From assembly GCA_046349515.1 (NCBI GenBank), contig JAXMCE010000001.1:542170-606169 (forward strand): a DNA stretch of 64,000 bases, given 5' to 3'. Every line of letters starts with the position of its first letter. Positions within the stretch are counted from its first letter, which is position 1. This DNA comes from JBGPGW01 sp046349515. GTDB lineage: Bacteria > Pseudomonadota > Alphaproteobacteria > CADEGL01. Under the pieces are notes generated by a model. It ran no database searches, had not been told where the DNA came from, and saw nothing but the letters and a program-made list of their open reading frames with translations. Of the stretch, positions 35,266-43,188 are shown piece by piece. The position numbers and the translations under genes are program-made.

Positions 35266-36195
35266 CTACATCATCCCGGGTGGCTTGCGCGAGGCAGGAA
35301 TGCCGGCATTCGACTTCTCGGGCCAGTCCGGCGGGATATAGGCGTTGTGCGACCAGTCCGGCGGCACGCGACAGCGGACGGCCTCGAAATGCGCGGCCGA
35401 TGCAGGACGACCGCGAACGATCTGCCAAGTGCGCTTGCTGTACATCGAGGGTGGCGTCGCCGTGTAGGGAAAGGCGTCCGCCGCGGCGAAGCCGATGACG
35501 AGCACGGGCCGGTCGCGCCGCGTCGTGTTCGGCGCCGAGCCATGGAGCGTGCAGGAATCGAAGATGACGACCGTGCCCGCGGGTCCCGCCTGCGGCAGCG
35601 CGCGGCTGCGCACGGCTTGCTCGTAATCAGCGTCGCTCAGCCGGCCGCTCCACCGCCCGTCCCGATCGTAGTGATCGTAGACCGCGCCGCGATGGCTGCC
35701 GGGCACGACCTCGATCGGTCCCATCTCGGGCGTGACATCGTCGAGATAGGTGAGGGTCGTGATCATCGCGCGGTTGGTCAGCGGGAAGAACGGGAAGTCC
35801 TGGTGCCAGCTTACCTCCTCGCCTTCGGTCGCGCGCTTGAAGTTGATGTAGGCCTCGCGGAACTTAACGTCGGGCCCGACGAGGTCGGAGCCAAGATCGG
35901 CAAGCGCCGAGCGCGCGGCATAGTCCCAGAAGGTCGGGTGGAGATCGTGGACGCGCCGCGCCGTCACGAGGCGGGGCGTCGCGGGCGCGTGGCCCGGCGC
36001 CAGGGTGAAATCCTCGTCCGTCGCCGGCCGCTCCCGACAAAGCTCGAGAATCTCGCCGAGGGCGGTCTGAAGGCGGCCGAGCATCGAGCGCTCGACCCAG
36101 CCGGGCAAGGTCAGGTATCCGTCGCGGAAGAAGGAGCGGCGCTGCGCGTCCGTGAGAATGCGCGACGGGTGCGAGAGGATATCGTCAGGCGTCAT
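35266..36195 (-). CDS. Phytanoyl-CoA dioxygenase (PhyH) family protein
   Basis: A 309-residue Fe(II)/2-oxoglutarate-dependent oxygenase. The HxD iron motif is WHQDFPFFP, the distal His is in SCTLHGSAPN, and the 2-oxoglutarate-binding Arg is probably in NTTRRDRPVLV. PhyH members hydroxylate varied small molecules, including ectoine, mitomycin-like compounds and phytanoyl-CoA; this one lacks the ectoine hydroxylase sequence signatures I know. ATG 36195 follows TGGAG; a TTG at 36210 is an alternative. It is followed by nothing co-directional for 150 bp. The substrate is unknown. Confidence 0.88.
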   Translation of the reverse strand: MTPDDILSHPSRILTDAQRRSFFRDGYLTLPGWVERSMLGRLQTALGEILELCRERPATDEDFTLAPGHAPATPRLVTARRVHDLHPTFWDYAARSALADLGSDLVGPDVKFREAYINFKRATEGEEVSWHQDFPFFPLTNRAMITTLTYLDDVTPEMGPIEVVPGSHRGAVYDHYDRDGRWSGRLSDADYEQAVRSRALPQAGPAGTVVIFDSCTLHGSAPNTTRRDRPVLVIGFAAADAFPYTATPPSMYSKRTWQIVRGRPASAAHFEAVRCRVPPDWSHNAYIPPDWPEKSNAGIPASRKPPGMM

Positions 36196-36237
36196 CGCCG
36201 ATTGCTCCAACCGAGCCCCAGCGCCTCGAAGCGCTTC

Positions 36238-37020
36238 TCACGTGAAGGTCGTCGTCACCGTTCCCCACGGGCCGAAATCCGATACCGCGACGGCCGGCGA
36301 CGGGCAGCGATGGACGCCCGATGCGCTGCTCGTGCAGATGAACATGCCCCGCTTCAACCCGTCACCGCGCTTCCGGCGATCGTTCGCCAGCCAGACGAGC
36401 GGCAAGATCGGATGGCCGCCCGCCTCCTCGCCCGTGCCCTCGGCCGTGACCGCGCCGTTGATGACGAGCTTCACGCGCGCCGCCGCGAGGTCGGCCTGCC
36501 GCCAATTGGGAATCGGAGGACCGATGACGAAGGCGGCACCCGACGCATTGTCCGCGACGAGGCTCGGCGGATCCATGCCGAGCGACGTCTTGTAGCGCGA
36601 ATCAACGAGCTCCTGGCTGCAATGGACGGCTTCGACCGCGTCCTCGACCTCGGCGCGCGTGTAGGCGGCCGCGCGCGGCGGCAGGTCGCGCCCGAGCTTG
36701 AAACCGAACTCGGACTCGACGATGCGGAGGTGAAACGCCGCCCCGTCGAGCGTGACAGGGTTGTCGTAGGTGTACGGGCGGAAGAGACGCCCGGCGATCG
36801 GTTCCTTGACGCCGAGCTTCTGCTGCCAGAACGCGGTGGTGGCACCGACCTTCCAGCCCGTGACCTCGAGGCCCCAGACCTCGACCAGCGCGTCCTGGAT
36901 CGCGTAGCCCTCGTCGATGTCCTTCGGGCGGCAGGAGACCGGCAAGGCATCGATCATCCGGTGATCGCCCCGCGCGGAGAGCAACACGCGCGCGGCCTCT
37001 CGTGCGGTCTCTGGGGTCAT
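36238..37020 (-). CDS. 2-keto-4-pentenoate hydratase/FAH-fold protein
   Basis: A 260-residue MhpD-like protein with the fumarylacetoacetate-hydrolase fold. Hallmarks are IDEGYAIQDALVEVWG, GWKVGATTAFWQQKLGV, IVESEFGFKLGRDLPP with the metal-binding Glu pair, and ADNASGAAFVIGPP. Relatives hydrate 2-oxopent-4-enoate or decarboxylate oxalocrotonate in aromatic meta-cleavage routes. The ATG at 37020 follows GGGAG; the long upstream frame is not real. It lies 42 bp upstream of the PhyH gene and probably shares its transcript. The rest of a meta-cleavage route is not here. Confidence 0.88.
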   Translation of the reverse strand: MTPETAREAARVLLSARGDHRMIDALPVSCRPKDIDEGYAIQDALVEVWGLEVTGWKVGATTAFWQQKLGVKEPIAGRLFRPYTYDNPVTLDGAAFHLRIVESEFGFKLGRDLPPRAAAYTRAEVEDAVEAVHCSQELVDSRYKTSLGMDPPSLVADNASGAAFVIGPPIPNWRQADLAAARVKLVINGAVTAEGTGEEAGGHPILPLVWLANDRRKRGDGLKRGMFICTSSASGVHRCPSPAVAVSDFGPWGTVTTTFT

Positions 37021-37148
37021 GGCGGCGTGCTCCCTGCAGCTCTCCCTCGATGCATTCATTAGTAGTGGGGCGCTTGGGCCTTTGCAATTCCGGCCGGGCC
37101 GCCCCCTGATTGACCGGCGAGGAAGCGCCGTGTAGCGTCGGAAGCGAT

Positions 37149-37193
37149 GGGGATGGGGTCCCCCGATAACCGCCGAAGAGGCTGATGACTCCT
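37149..37193 (+). promoter_or_regulatory. Fluoride riboswitch aptamer (crcB motif)
   Basis: Matches the conserved crcB RNA: GGGGAUGGGG at the start, then CCCCC, AUAACCGCC, and GGCUGAUGACUCC. Helices fit: P1 GGGG (37149-37152) with CCCC (37161-37164), P3 GCC/GGC around GAAGA, and a pseudoknot GGGGUC (37155-37160) with GACUCC (37187-37192), one G-U pair. An alternative hairpin joins the same GACUCC to GGAGUC at 37215-37220, which would compete with the pseudoknot. It leads the antiporter-MFS operon. Confidence 0.85.
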
Positions 37194-37225
37194 GCCGCGC
37201 GAATCCTCGCGGTGGGAGTCTGTCC

Positions 37226-37248
37226 AACCCGCCGCAAGGCGGGTTTTT
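37226..37248 (+). terminator. Intrinsic terminator in the riboswitch leader
   Basis: AACCCGCC-GCAA-GGCGGGTT followed by UUU, an 8-bp stem with a 4-nt loop ending 34 bp before the antiporter ATG. As it sits between the aptamer and the gene, it is the probable expression platform. Confidence 0.9.
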
Positions 37249-37282
37249 CGTTGACCGCGCGGCACCGAAGAAGGAGCGCGCG

Positions 37283-38419
37283 ATGGAAGACTTATGGTTC
37301 GCTTCGGCCGTGTGGATCGGCTTGGCGCTCCTGGCTTCGATCATCTCGATCAAGCTCGCGACCTCGGTGGTCCTCGTCGAGATCGTCATGGGCGCCATCG
37401 CGGGCAACTTCATCGGGCTCGAGCCCACGCCGTGGGTCGATTTCCTCGCTGGCTTCGGCGCCGTCCTCATCATCTTCCTCGCCGGAACAGAGGTCGACCA
37501 CACGCTCGTCCGCTCCCGCATCGGCCGCTACGCGGGTCTCGGCGTCGCGAGCTTCCTCGTGCCCTGCCTCGGCACGGCGGCCGTCGCGCGCTATGCGCTG
37601 GCCTGGTCGTGGCCCGCCTCCGAAATCGCCGGCTTGGCGTTGTCCGAGACCTCGGTCGCGATCGTCTACACGGTTCTCATCGAGGGCCGGATCAGCAGAA
37701 CCGAAATTGGCCAGACGATTCTCGCCGCATCGTTCGTCACGAATCTCTGCATGATCCTGATGCTGGGCGTGCTGTTCTCGCGCTTCGACGGAACGCTCGC
37801 GGCGTTGGGCGCTGCAACCGCGTTCGCGATGTGGGCGGTGCCGCGTCTCGCGCGATGGTCGGCCCCGCGGTTGGCGCGCAGCATCAGCGATCCGCAATTC
37901 CGCTTCCTGGCCCTGATCCTTCTCGCGCTCGGCGGCCTCGCGGGCCTCGCCCATAGCGAAGCGGTGCTGCCGGCCTATCTCCTCGGCCTTGCGCTCTCCC
38001 CGGTCTTCGCCACGGACAGAGAGCTCAATCTGCGCGTGCGGGCGATCGCCTTCGGTCTGCTCACGCCGTTCTTCTTTCTCAAGGCGGGCGCGCTCCTCGA
38101 CGTCCGGGCGCTCGGCACGGCGGTGCCGCTCGTCCTTGCCTTCGCGGCCCTCAAGGTCGCGCTCAAAGCGGCCGGCGTCGTTCCGGTCGCGGCCCTCTAC
38201 GGCACCACGGGACGCGAGCGCGGCTTTCTTGCCCTGATGCTCTCGACCGGTCTCACCTTCGGGAACGTCGTCCTGCTGTTTGGCTTGGCCAACCATCACA
38301 TCGACGGTGCGCAGTATGCGGCCTTGCTCAGCGCGATCATCCTCACCGGGCTCGTGCCGACCGTGCTGGCACAGCGACTCTTCCGCCCCGCGTCCACGGA
38401 GCTGCGAGAGACGCCGTGA
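37283..38419 (+). CDS. CPA2-type cation:proton antiporter under fluoride riboswitch
   Basis: A 378-residue KefB/NapA-like membrane antiporter with about 12 helices and no C-terminal TrkA domain. Seen: VEIVMGAIAGNFIGLEPTPWVDFLAGFGAVLIIFLAG in pieces, the LSETSVAIVYTVL region where CPA2 proteins carry the ion-binding residues, and FFFLKAGALLDVRAL. SD GAAGGAG precedes the ATG. Antiporters of this class are among known fluoride-riboswitch targets, where they are thought to restore ion or pH balance or move fluoride-related ions. It overlaps the MFS gene by 4 bp. Confidence 0.88.
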   Translation: MEDLWFASAVWIGLALLASIISIKLATSVVLVEIVMGAIAGNFIGLEPTPWVDFLAGFGAVLIIFLAGTEVDHTLVRSRIGRYAGLGVASFLVPCLGTAAVARYALAWSWPASEIAGLALSETSVAIVYTVLIEGRISRTEIGQTILAASFVTNLCMILMLGVLFSRFDGTLAALGAATAFAMWAVPRLARWSAPRLARSISDPQFRFLALILLALGGLAGLAHSEAVLPAYLLGLALSPVFATDRELNLRVRAIAFGLLTPFFFLKAGALLDVRALGTAVPLVLAFAALKVALKAAGVVPVAALYGTTGRERGFLALMLSTGLTFGNVVLLFGLANHHIDGAQYAALLSAIILTGLVPTVLAQRLFRPASTELRETP

Positions 38420-39606
38420 CCGACAGGCCCCCATCGCGCGCAATCCCGGCCGGAATCTGGGCGCTCGGCTTCACGAGCCTCTTCATGGACGCATCGACCG
38501 AGCTCATCCACAGCCTGATGCCTGTCTTCCTCGTGGGCGTGCTCGGCACGAGCGTCGCGACCGTCGGCGTCATCGAAGGCATCGCCGAGGCGACGGCATC
38601 GATCGCCAAGGTCTTCTCCGGCGCCTTGAGCGACTATGTCGGGCGGCGGAAGCCGTTGACGATCGCGGGCTACGGCATCGCCGCCCTGACCCGGCCGCTT
38701 TTCCCTCTGGCCGCATCGGTCTCGCTCGTCCTCGCGGCGCGTTTCATCGACCGGCTCGGCAAGGGCATCCGCGGTGCGCCGCGCGATGCGCTCGTGGGCG
38801 ATTTGGCGCCGCCGGAGCTTCGTGGTGCGAGCTACGGCCTCCGCCAGTCGCTCGACACGGTGGGCGCTGTCATCGGCCCGGCGCTCGCGATCGCCGCCAT
38901 GGCTCTCCTCGACGACGACATCCGCGCCGCGTTCTGGGTCGCCGTCGTTCCGGCCATCGCATCGGTCTCGATTCTCATCATCGCCGTCCGCGAGCCCGCG
39001 CGGCCCGAGGGCGACCACGTCTTCCGGACACCCATTCGCGTCTCGAACCTCAAGGCGCTCGGCCTTTCCTTCTGGCTGGTCGCCGCGATCGGCGGCGTCT
39101 TGACGCTCGCGCGCTTCAGCGAGGCGTTCCTCGTTCTCCGCGCCGAGAGCGTCGGCTTGGGTCCCGGTCTCGTACCCCTCGTCATGGTGGTGATGAGCGT
39201 CGTCTACGCCGCCGCCGCGTATCCGGCCGGGCGGCTCTCGGACAGGCTCGGGCGGCGCGGCCTCATCGGTTTGGGGTTCGCGATCCTCATCGGCGCCGAT
39301 CTCGTGCTCGCGCTCGCGGACGGCATCCTCGGCGCCCTCATCGGCAGCGCGCTCTGGGGGCTGCATATGGGCTTGACCCAAGGCCTGCTCGCGGCCCTCG
39401 TGGCCGATTCGGCTCCGAAAGCGCTCCGCGGCACGGCCTTCGGCGCCTTCAATCTTCTCTCCGGTCTCGCCCTACTCGCGGCGAGCGCTCTCGCCGGCTC
39501 GATCTGGGACGCTTACGGCGCGCCGACGACGTTCTTCACGGGCGCCGTCATTGCGGCAGTGGGCCTCCCCGGCCTGCTCGCCTTGCGGCCACACGCCGCG
39601 CCGTGA
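38416..39606 (+). CDS. MFS transporter, second gene of the fluoride-riboswitch operon
   Basis: A 396-residue 12-helix MFS protein. Seen: LFMDASTELIHSLMPVFLV near the N terminus, the A-motif loop ALSDYVGRRKPLT, FIDRLGKGIRGAPRDALV, and PAGRLSDRLGRRGL. It starts at a GTG overlapping the preceding stop (GTGA), so it must share the riboswitch-controlled transcript. The D-rich TM1 and GKGIRGAPRDA segment are typical of a widespread but poorly studied MFS branch. A role in fluoride tolerance is inferred only from its control. Confidence 0.88.
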   Translation: MTDRPPSRAIPAGIWALGFTSLFMDASTELIHSLMPVFLVGVLGTSVATVGVIEGIAEATASIAKVFSGALSDYVGRRKPLTIAGYGIAALTRPLFPLAASVSLVLAARFIDRLGKGIRGAPRDALVGDLAPPELRGASYGLRQSLDTVGAVIGPALAIAAMALLDDDIRAAFWVAVVPAIASVSILIIAVREPARPEGDHVFRTPIRVSNLKALGLSFWLVAAIGGVLTLARFSEAFLVLRAESVGLGPGLVPLVMVVMSVVYAAAAYPAGRLSDRLGRRGLIGLGFAILIGADLVLALADGILGALIGSALWGLHMGLTQGLLAALVADSAPKALRGTAFGAFNLLSGLALLAASALAGSIWDAYGAPTTFFTGAVIAAVGLPGLLALRPHAAP

Positions 39607-39619
39607 TCGGGACCTCGCG

Positions 39620-41662
39620 CTAGGACGCAGCGGGCGGCTGGTGGCGCTTTTGGACGATCTCGTCCGCGAGCCGGCCCGTCAGCTCCTGGAGATGGTCGAA
39701 CTGCCATTCGAAGGTGCCGACGCCGACGGTGAGCGAGCGCAGCTCGATGATGAGGTCCGATACTTCCTTCTGCGGGATAAAGGCCGAGGTCTCGTCCCAC
39801 CCCTTCCATCCATCCTTGGGCTGGAAGCCCAGGATCTGGCCGCGCCGGCCGGTGATGAGACGCTGCACATTGGCCGTGAATTCGGTCGGCGCCGAGATCG
39901 TCACCTTGAGGATCGGCTCCAAGAGCACCGGCTCGCATTTGGGCATGCCTTCCGACATGGCGAGGCGCGCGGCCGTGCGGAACGCCATGTCGGAGCTGTC
40001 GACCGAGTGGTACTGGCCGTCCGTCAGCGAGACCTCGAGGTCGACCACGTTGAAGCCCAAGGGTCCGCGCTGAAGGTAGTCCTTCACGCCGATCTCGACC
40101 GAGGGGATGAACTGGCGCGGCACGGCGCCGCCCACGATCTTGTCGTGGAACGTGAAGCCGCCGCCGCGCGGCAGCGGCTTGATGTCGACATGGACGTCGC
40201 CGAACTGGCCGTGGCCGCCCGACTGCTTCTTGTGGCGCGCGTGCTGGCTCACCGCACGGCGGATCGTCTCCTTGTAGGGCACGTCCGGGCGCTGCGCCTT
40301 GACCACGAGATTGAACTTGTTCTTCAGGCGGTCGGCCGCGATCTGCAGCTGGATCTCGCCCTGGCCCCACAGAATGAGCTGGTGCGTGTCGGCCCGGTGC
40401 TCGGAGGAGAGCGAGGGATCCTCCTCGACGAGGCGGGCGAGGGCGCCGCTGATCTTGACCTCGTCGTTGCGATTCTCGGCATGGATCGCGACGCCGTAGA
40501 CGGGTGCGAGAGGCTTGGGCCAAGCCGCCATGCCGGCGGGCGCCTTGCCCGACGGCGTCAGCACCGTGCCCGTCACGGTCTTCTCCATGCGCCCGAGGGC
40601 CACCACCATGCCGGGCCCCGCCTTGGCGAGCTTGGTCTGCTGCTGCCCCACGAGGCGGAGAAGGCCGCTCACGCGCTCGTCGTTGAGGGTCGCGCCATCG
40701 GCGATCTCGCCGCGCCAGACCCGCGCGAGCGAGAGCTTGCCCGTGTGCGGCATATGATAGGTCTTGAACACCTGCGCGAGCGCCTCGCCCCGTTCGGAAT
40801 CGACGCCGAGCCGCGCCGCCGCCGAGCGGGATTCGGGCGTCTCGTGGCGGAGCGCCTTCAGGAGACGGCGCACGCCGCTCTCGCGCTCGGCCGCGCCGAG
40901 GAAGAGCGGCACGATGCGGTCGGTTTGGAAATTCTTGGTGAGCTGGGTGTAGATCTCATCGGTCGGCGGCACGGTGTCCTCGAGCAGCTTCTCGAGAAGC
41001 GTGTCGTCGAAATCGGCCAGCGCTTCGAGCAACTTCTGCCGCTGCGACTGCTCCTCGCTCTTATCGCTGTCCGGGATCGCGATGAGGTCCGAGGCCTGCC
41101 CGGCCTTGTAGCGGTAAGCGCGCTCGCTCACGAGATCGACATAGCCGGTGACCGCTTCGTTCGCGATGATGGGCACCTGGCGCATGACGAGGGGCCGGCT
41201 CGAGACCGCCTGGAGCGCTTCCAGCACCTCGCGCACCGTCGAGGTCGGATGGTCCATCTTGTTGACGAAGACCATGTGCGGGATTTCGCGATCGTCGAGG
41301 AACTTGAAGAGCGGAGCGAGCGCCCGCGCGCGCTCGGCGATCGGCTCGACCACGATCACCGCGACGTCGCAGACGAGAAGCGCGTTGTAGGAATCCTGCT
41401 GCAGCTCGATCGAGCCCGGGCAGTCGAGGAAGGTCCAGCTCTCGCCCAGGAACTCCGTCGTCGCCGCGGTGATCTCGACCGACATCTTGCGCTGGCGCGA
41501 CTCGGGCGAGGAGTCGCCGACCGTGTTGCCTTCCTTGATCGTGCCGCGCCGGTTGATCGCGCCCGTCACGAACAGGATGTTCTCAAGGAGCGTCGTCTTC
41601 CCGCTGAGATAGGGGCCCACCAGGGCCGCGCATCGTGGTCCTGACGGTTTGCGATCGGTCAT
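39620..41662 (-). CDS. Elongation factor G-like GTPase (EF-G-like, FusA2 type)
   Basis: A 680-residue paralogue of EF-G with all five domains. G1 is GPYLSGKT (16-23), G3 is DCPGS (80-84) and G4 is NKMD (134-137). The His that follows G3 in canonical EF-G (DTPGH), needed for fast GTP hydrolysis, is Ser84 here. Domain IV has GQFGDVHVDIKPLPRGGG. ATG 41662 follows GGGAGG; a longer frame is not supported. The role is not translocation in the normal sense; it may act under stress, or in ribosome handling. Confidence 0.92.
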   Translation of the reverse strand: MTDRKPSGPRCAALVGPYLSGKTTLLENILFVTGAINRRGTIKEGNTVGDSSPESRQRKMSVEITAATTEFLGESWTFLDCPGSIELQQDSYNALLVCDVAVIVVEPIAERARALAPLFKFLDDREIPHMVFVNKMDHPTSTVREVLEALQAVSSRPLVMRQVPIIANEAVTGYVDLVSERAYRYKAGQASDLIAIPDSDKSEEQSQRQKLLEALADFDDTLLEKLLEDTVPPTDEIYTQLTKNFQTDRIVPLFLGAAERESGVRRLLKALRHETPESRSAAARLGVDSERGEALAQVFKTYHMPHTGKLSLARVWRGEIADGATLNDERVSGLLRLVGQQQTKLAKAGPGMVVALGRMEKTVTGTVLTPSGKAPAGMAAWPKPLAPVYGVAIHAENRNDEVKISGALARLVEEDPSLSSEHRADTHQLILWGQGEIQLQIAADRLKNKFNLVVKAQRPDVPYKETIRRAVSQHARHKKQSGGHGQFGDVHVDIKPLPRGGGFTFHDKIVGGAVPRQFIPSVEIGVKDYLQRGPLGFNVVDLEVSLTDGQYHSVDSSDMAFRTAARLAMSEGMPKCEPVLLEPILKVTISAPTEFTANVQRLITGRRGQILGFQPKDGWKGWDETSAFIPQKEVSDLIIELRSLTVGVGTFEWQFDHLQELTGRLADEIVQKRHQPPAAS

Positions 41663-41710
41663 TTGGGGCCTCCCGATGCCCTGCTCCTCCGCCCCGACCG
41701 GGCCGATTGG

Positions 41711-41730
41711 TGCGCGCTCGCGAGCGCGCA
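41711..41730. repeat. Perfect 20-bp GC-rich palindrome
   Basis: Self-complementary segment built on GCGCGCTCGCGAGCGCGC in the gap between the panE-like gene stop and the EF-G-like start. It has no U-tract, so it is a strong hairpin of unknown role, possibly a 3'-end structure of the panE-like transcript. Confidence 0.5.
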
Positions 41731-41827
41731 TCCTCGGCCCCTCCCCGGATGTCGCTCGTCACACCCGGATCGCTCGGGGATAGGCTATGTTCCCAAGACG
41801 GCCCCTCCCGTGACAAGGGGGATTCTC

Positions 41828-42760
41828 TCAGCCGGGAGCCCGTCGCGCGCCATCGACAAAGGGCTGGAGCGCCTCGACGATTTGCCGATGCGTCGGAGTC
41901 GCAACGCCGGTCTCCTCGCCCATGCGCAGGACCGCCCCCGAGAGCCAGGGCAACTCCAACCGATTGCCGTGATCGAGGTCGTGGAGCATGGACGCGCGCA
42001 TGGTCGGCGCGAGGCCGAGGGCGAGGCCCATGCGCTCCTCGAGAAGATTCGCTGGGAGAGGAATGCCCTTGGCCCGTCCGACGGCGATCGCCTCGGCCAT
42101 CGCGTCCTCGAGCATGCGCCGCGTCTCCGGGTTCTCGCGCACCGGCCCGATCGGCCCGCGCGTATAGCAAGTGAGACCGGACAACGCGGTGAGGTAGACG
42201 AACTTCCGCCACAGCTCGACCCACACGCGGTCGGTCAGGATCATCTCGATCCCTGCCCCCTCGCCCGCCGCGCGGATAGCCTCGGCCCGCGGCGTCGTCC
42301 GCCCGTCGAGCTCGCCGAAGATGATGCGCTGCACGGGATCGGGCTGACGGATGACGCCGGGCGCGGCGATCGTCGCGAAGATACTGGTGGCCCCGGCCAT
42401 CACGGCACGCGATCCGAGCACGCGCGAGAGGATCGCCGGACCGTCAACGCCGTTCTGGAGCGTCAAGACGGCCGACTCGGGCCCGAGAAGCGGACGACAT
42501 AGCGCCGCAGCCGGCTCGGTGTCCCACAGCTTGACCGCGAAAAGGACGAGATCGACCGGGCCGATGGCGCGCGGATTGTCGGTCGCGGAGGCCGGGCGGA
42601 TCACGGCCTCGCCGCGCACACCCTCGAGCCGGAGGCCCTTCTCCCGAATGGCCGCGAGATGGGCGCCCCGCGCGATGATGTGGACCTCGTGCCCGGCCTC
42701 GGCGAGGCGCACGCCGTAGGTGCCGCCGACCCCGCCGGCCCCCATGACCGCGACTTTCAT
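41828..42760 (-). CDS. 2-dehydropantoate 2-reductase-family protein
   Basis: A 310-residue ketopantoate reductase (ApbA/PanE) family protein. Seen: VMGAGGVGGTYGVRLAEAGHEV (Rossmann), DLVLFAVKLWDT, LTLQNGVDG, and the catalytic Lys in VWVELWRKFVYLTALSG. Canonical PanE makes pantoate for CoA; many alphaproteobacterial paralogues exist, so the substrate may be another 2-oxo acid. ATG 42760 starts at the Rossmann strand. It begins 10 bp after the mini membrane-protein gene stop, so the two may share a transcript. Confidence 0.87.
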   Translation of the reverse strand: MKVAVMGAGGVGGTYGVRLAEAGHEVHIIARGAHLAAIREKGLRLEGVRGEAVIRPASATDNPRAIGPVDLVLFAVKLWDTEPAAALCRPLLGPESAVLTLQNGVDGPAILSRVLGSRAVMAGATSIFATIAAPGVIRQPDPVQRIIFGELDGRTTPRAEAIRAAGEGAGIEMILTDRVWVELWRKFVYLTALSGLTCYTRGPIGPVRENPETRRMLEDAMAEAIAVGRAKGIPLPANLLEERMGLALGLAPTMRASMLHDLDHGNRLELPWLSGAVLRMGEETGVATPTHRQIVEALQPFVDGARRAPG

Positions 42761-42770
42761 CGGGGCGTAC

Positions 42771-43145
42771 TCAGCCCTTGCAGCAATTGCGGAAGAAGCC
42801 AACGAGGAAAAGAAGCATCGAGAGAACCGTCAGCAACGAGCCGATCACGACCGGCGGCAACGTCGCGGGATCAAGTCGGACGAGCAGGATGCCGACCATG
42901 AAGACGATATAGCCGAGATTGGCCACCCAGAAATGGACGCGCGGCAGCGCGCCCTCCTGCATCGCGGGGAACGCGCGGTAGACGAGGCCGAACAGCGTCA
43001 TCGACACCCAACCCACGAGGTTGATGTGGGCGTGAAGGTGCTCGTTCTCGAAGGCCTGGGTGATGCCCATCCAGATTCCGAACGACATGCCGAAGAGGCC
43101 GTAGAGGATCGCGGCCCCGATGAACCAGACGTCGATGCGCTTCAT
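42771..43145 (-). CDS. Small four-helix protein resembling a fragment of heme-copper oxidase subunit I
   Basis: A 124-residue inner-membrane protein with four predicted helices. The segment HLHAHINLVGWVSMTLFGLVYRAF resembles the histidine-bearing helix of heme-copper oxidase subunit I/NorB and matches short stand-alone proteins of that superfamily. The C terminus is FFRNCCKG with adjacent Cys. ATG 43145 was chosen; upstream residues are not hydrophobic. It sits between the aspartate aminotransferase (43 bp) and panE-like (10 bp) genes. The role is unknown. Confidence 0.8.
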   Translation of the reverse strand: MKRIDVWFIGAAILYGLFGMSFGIWMGITQAFENEHLHAHINLVGWVSMTLFGLVYRAFPAMQEGALPRVHFWVANLGYIVFMVGILLVRLDPATLPPVVIGSLLTVLSMLLFLVGFFRNCCKG

Positions 43146-43188
43146 GGCAAATTGCTCGATGGATTGATGATGGCTTTCTCGGCCGCCT

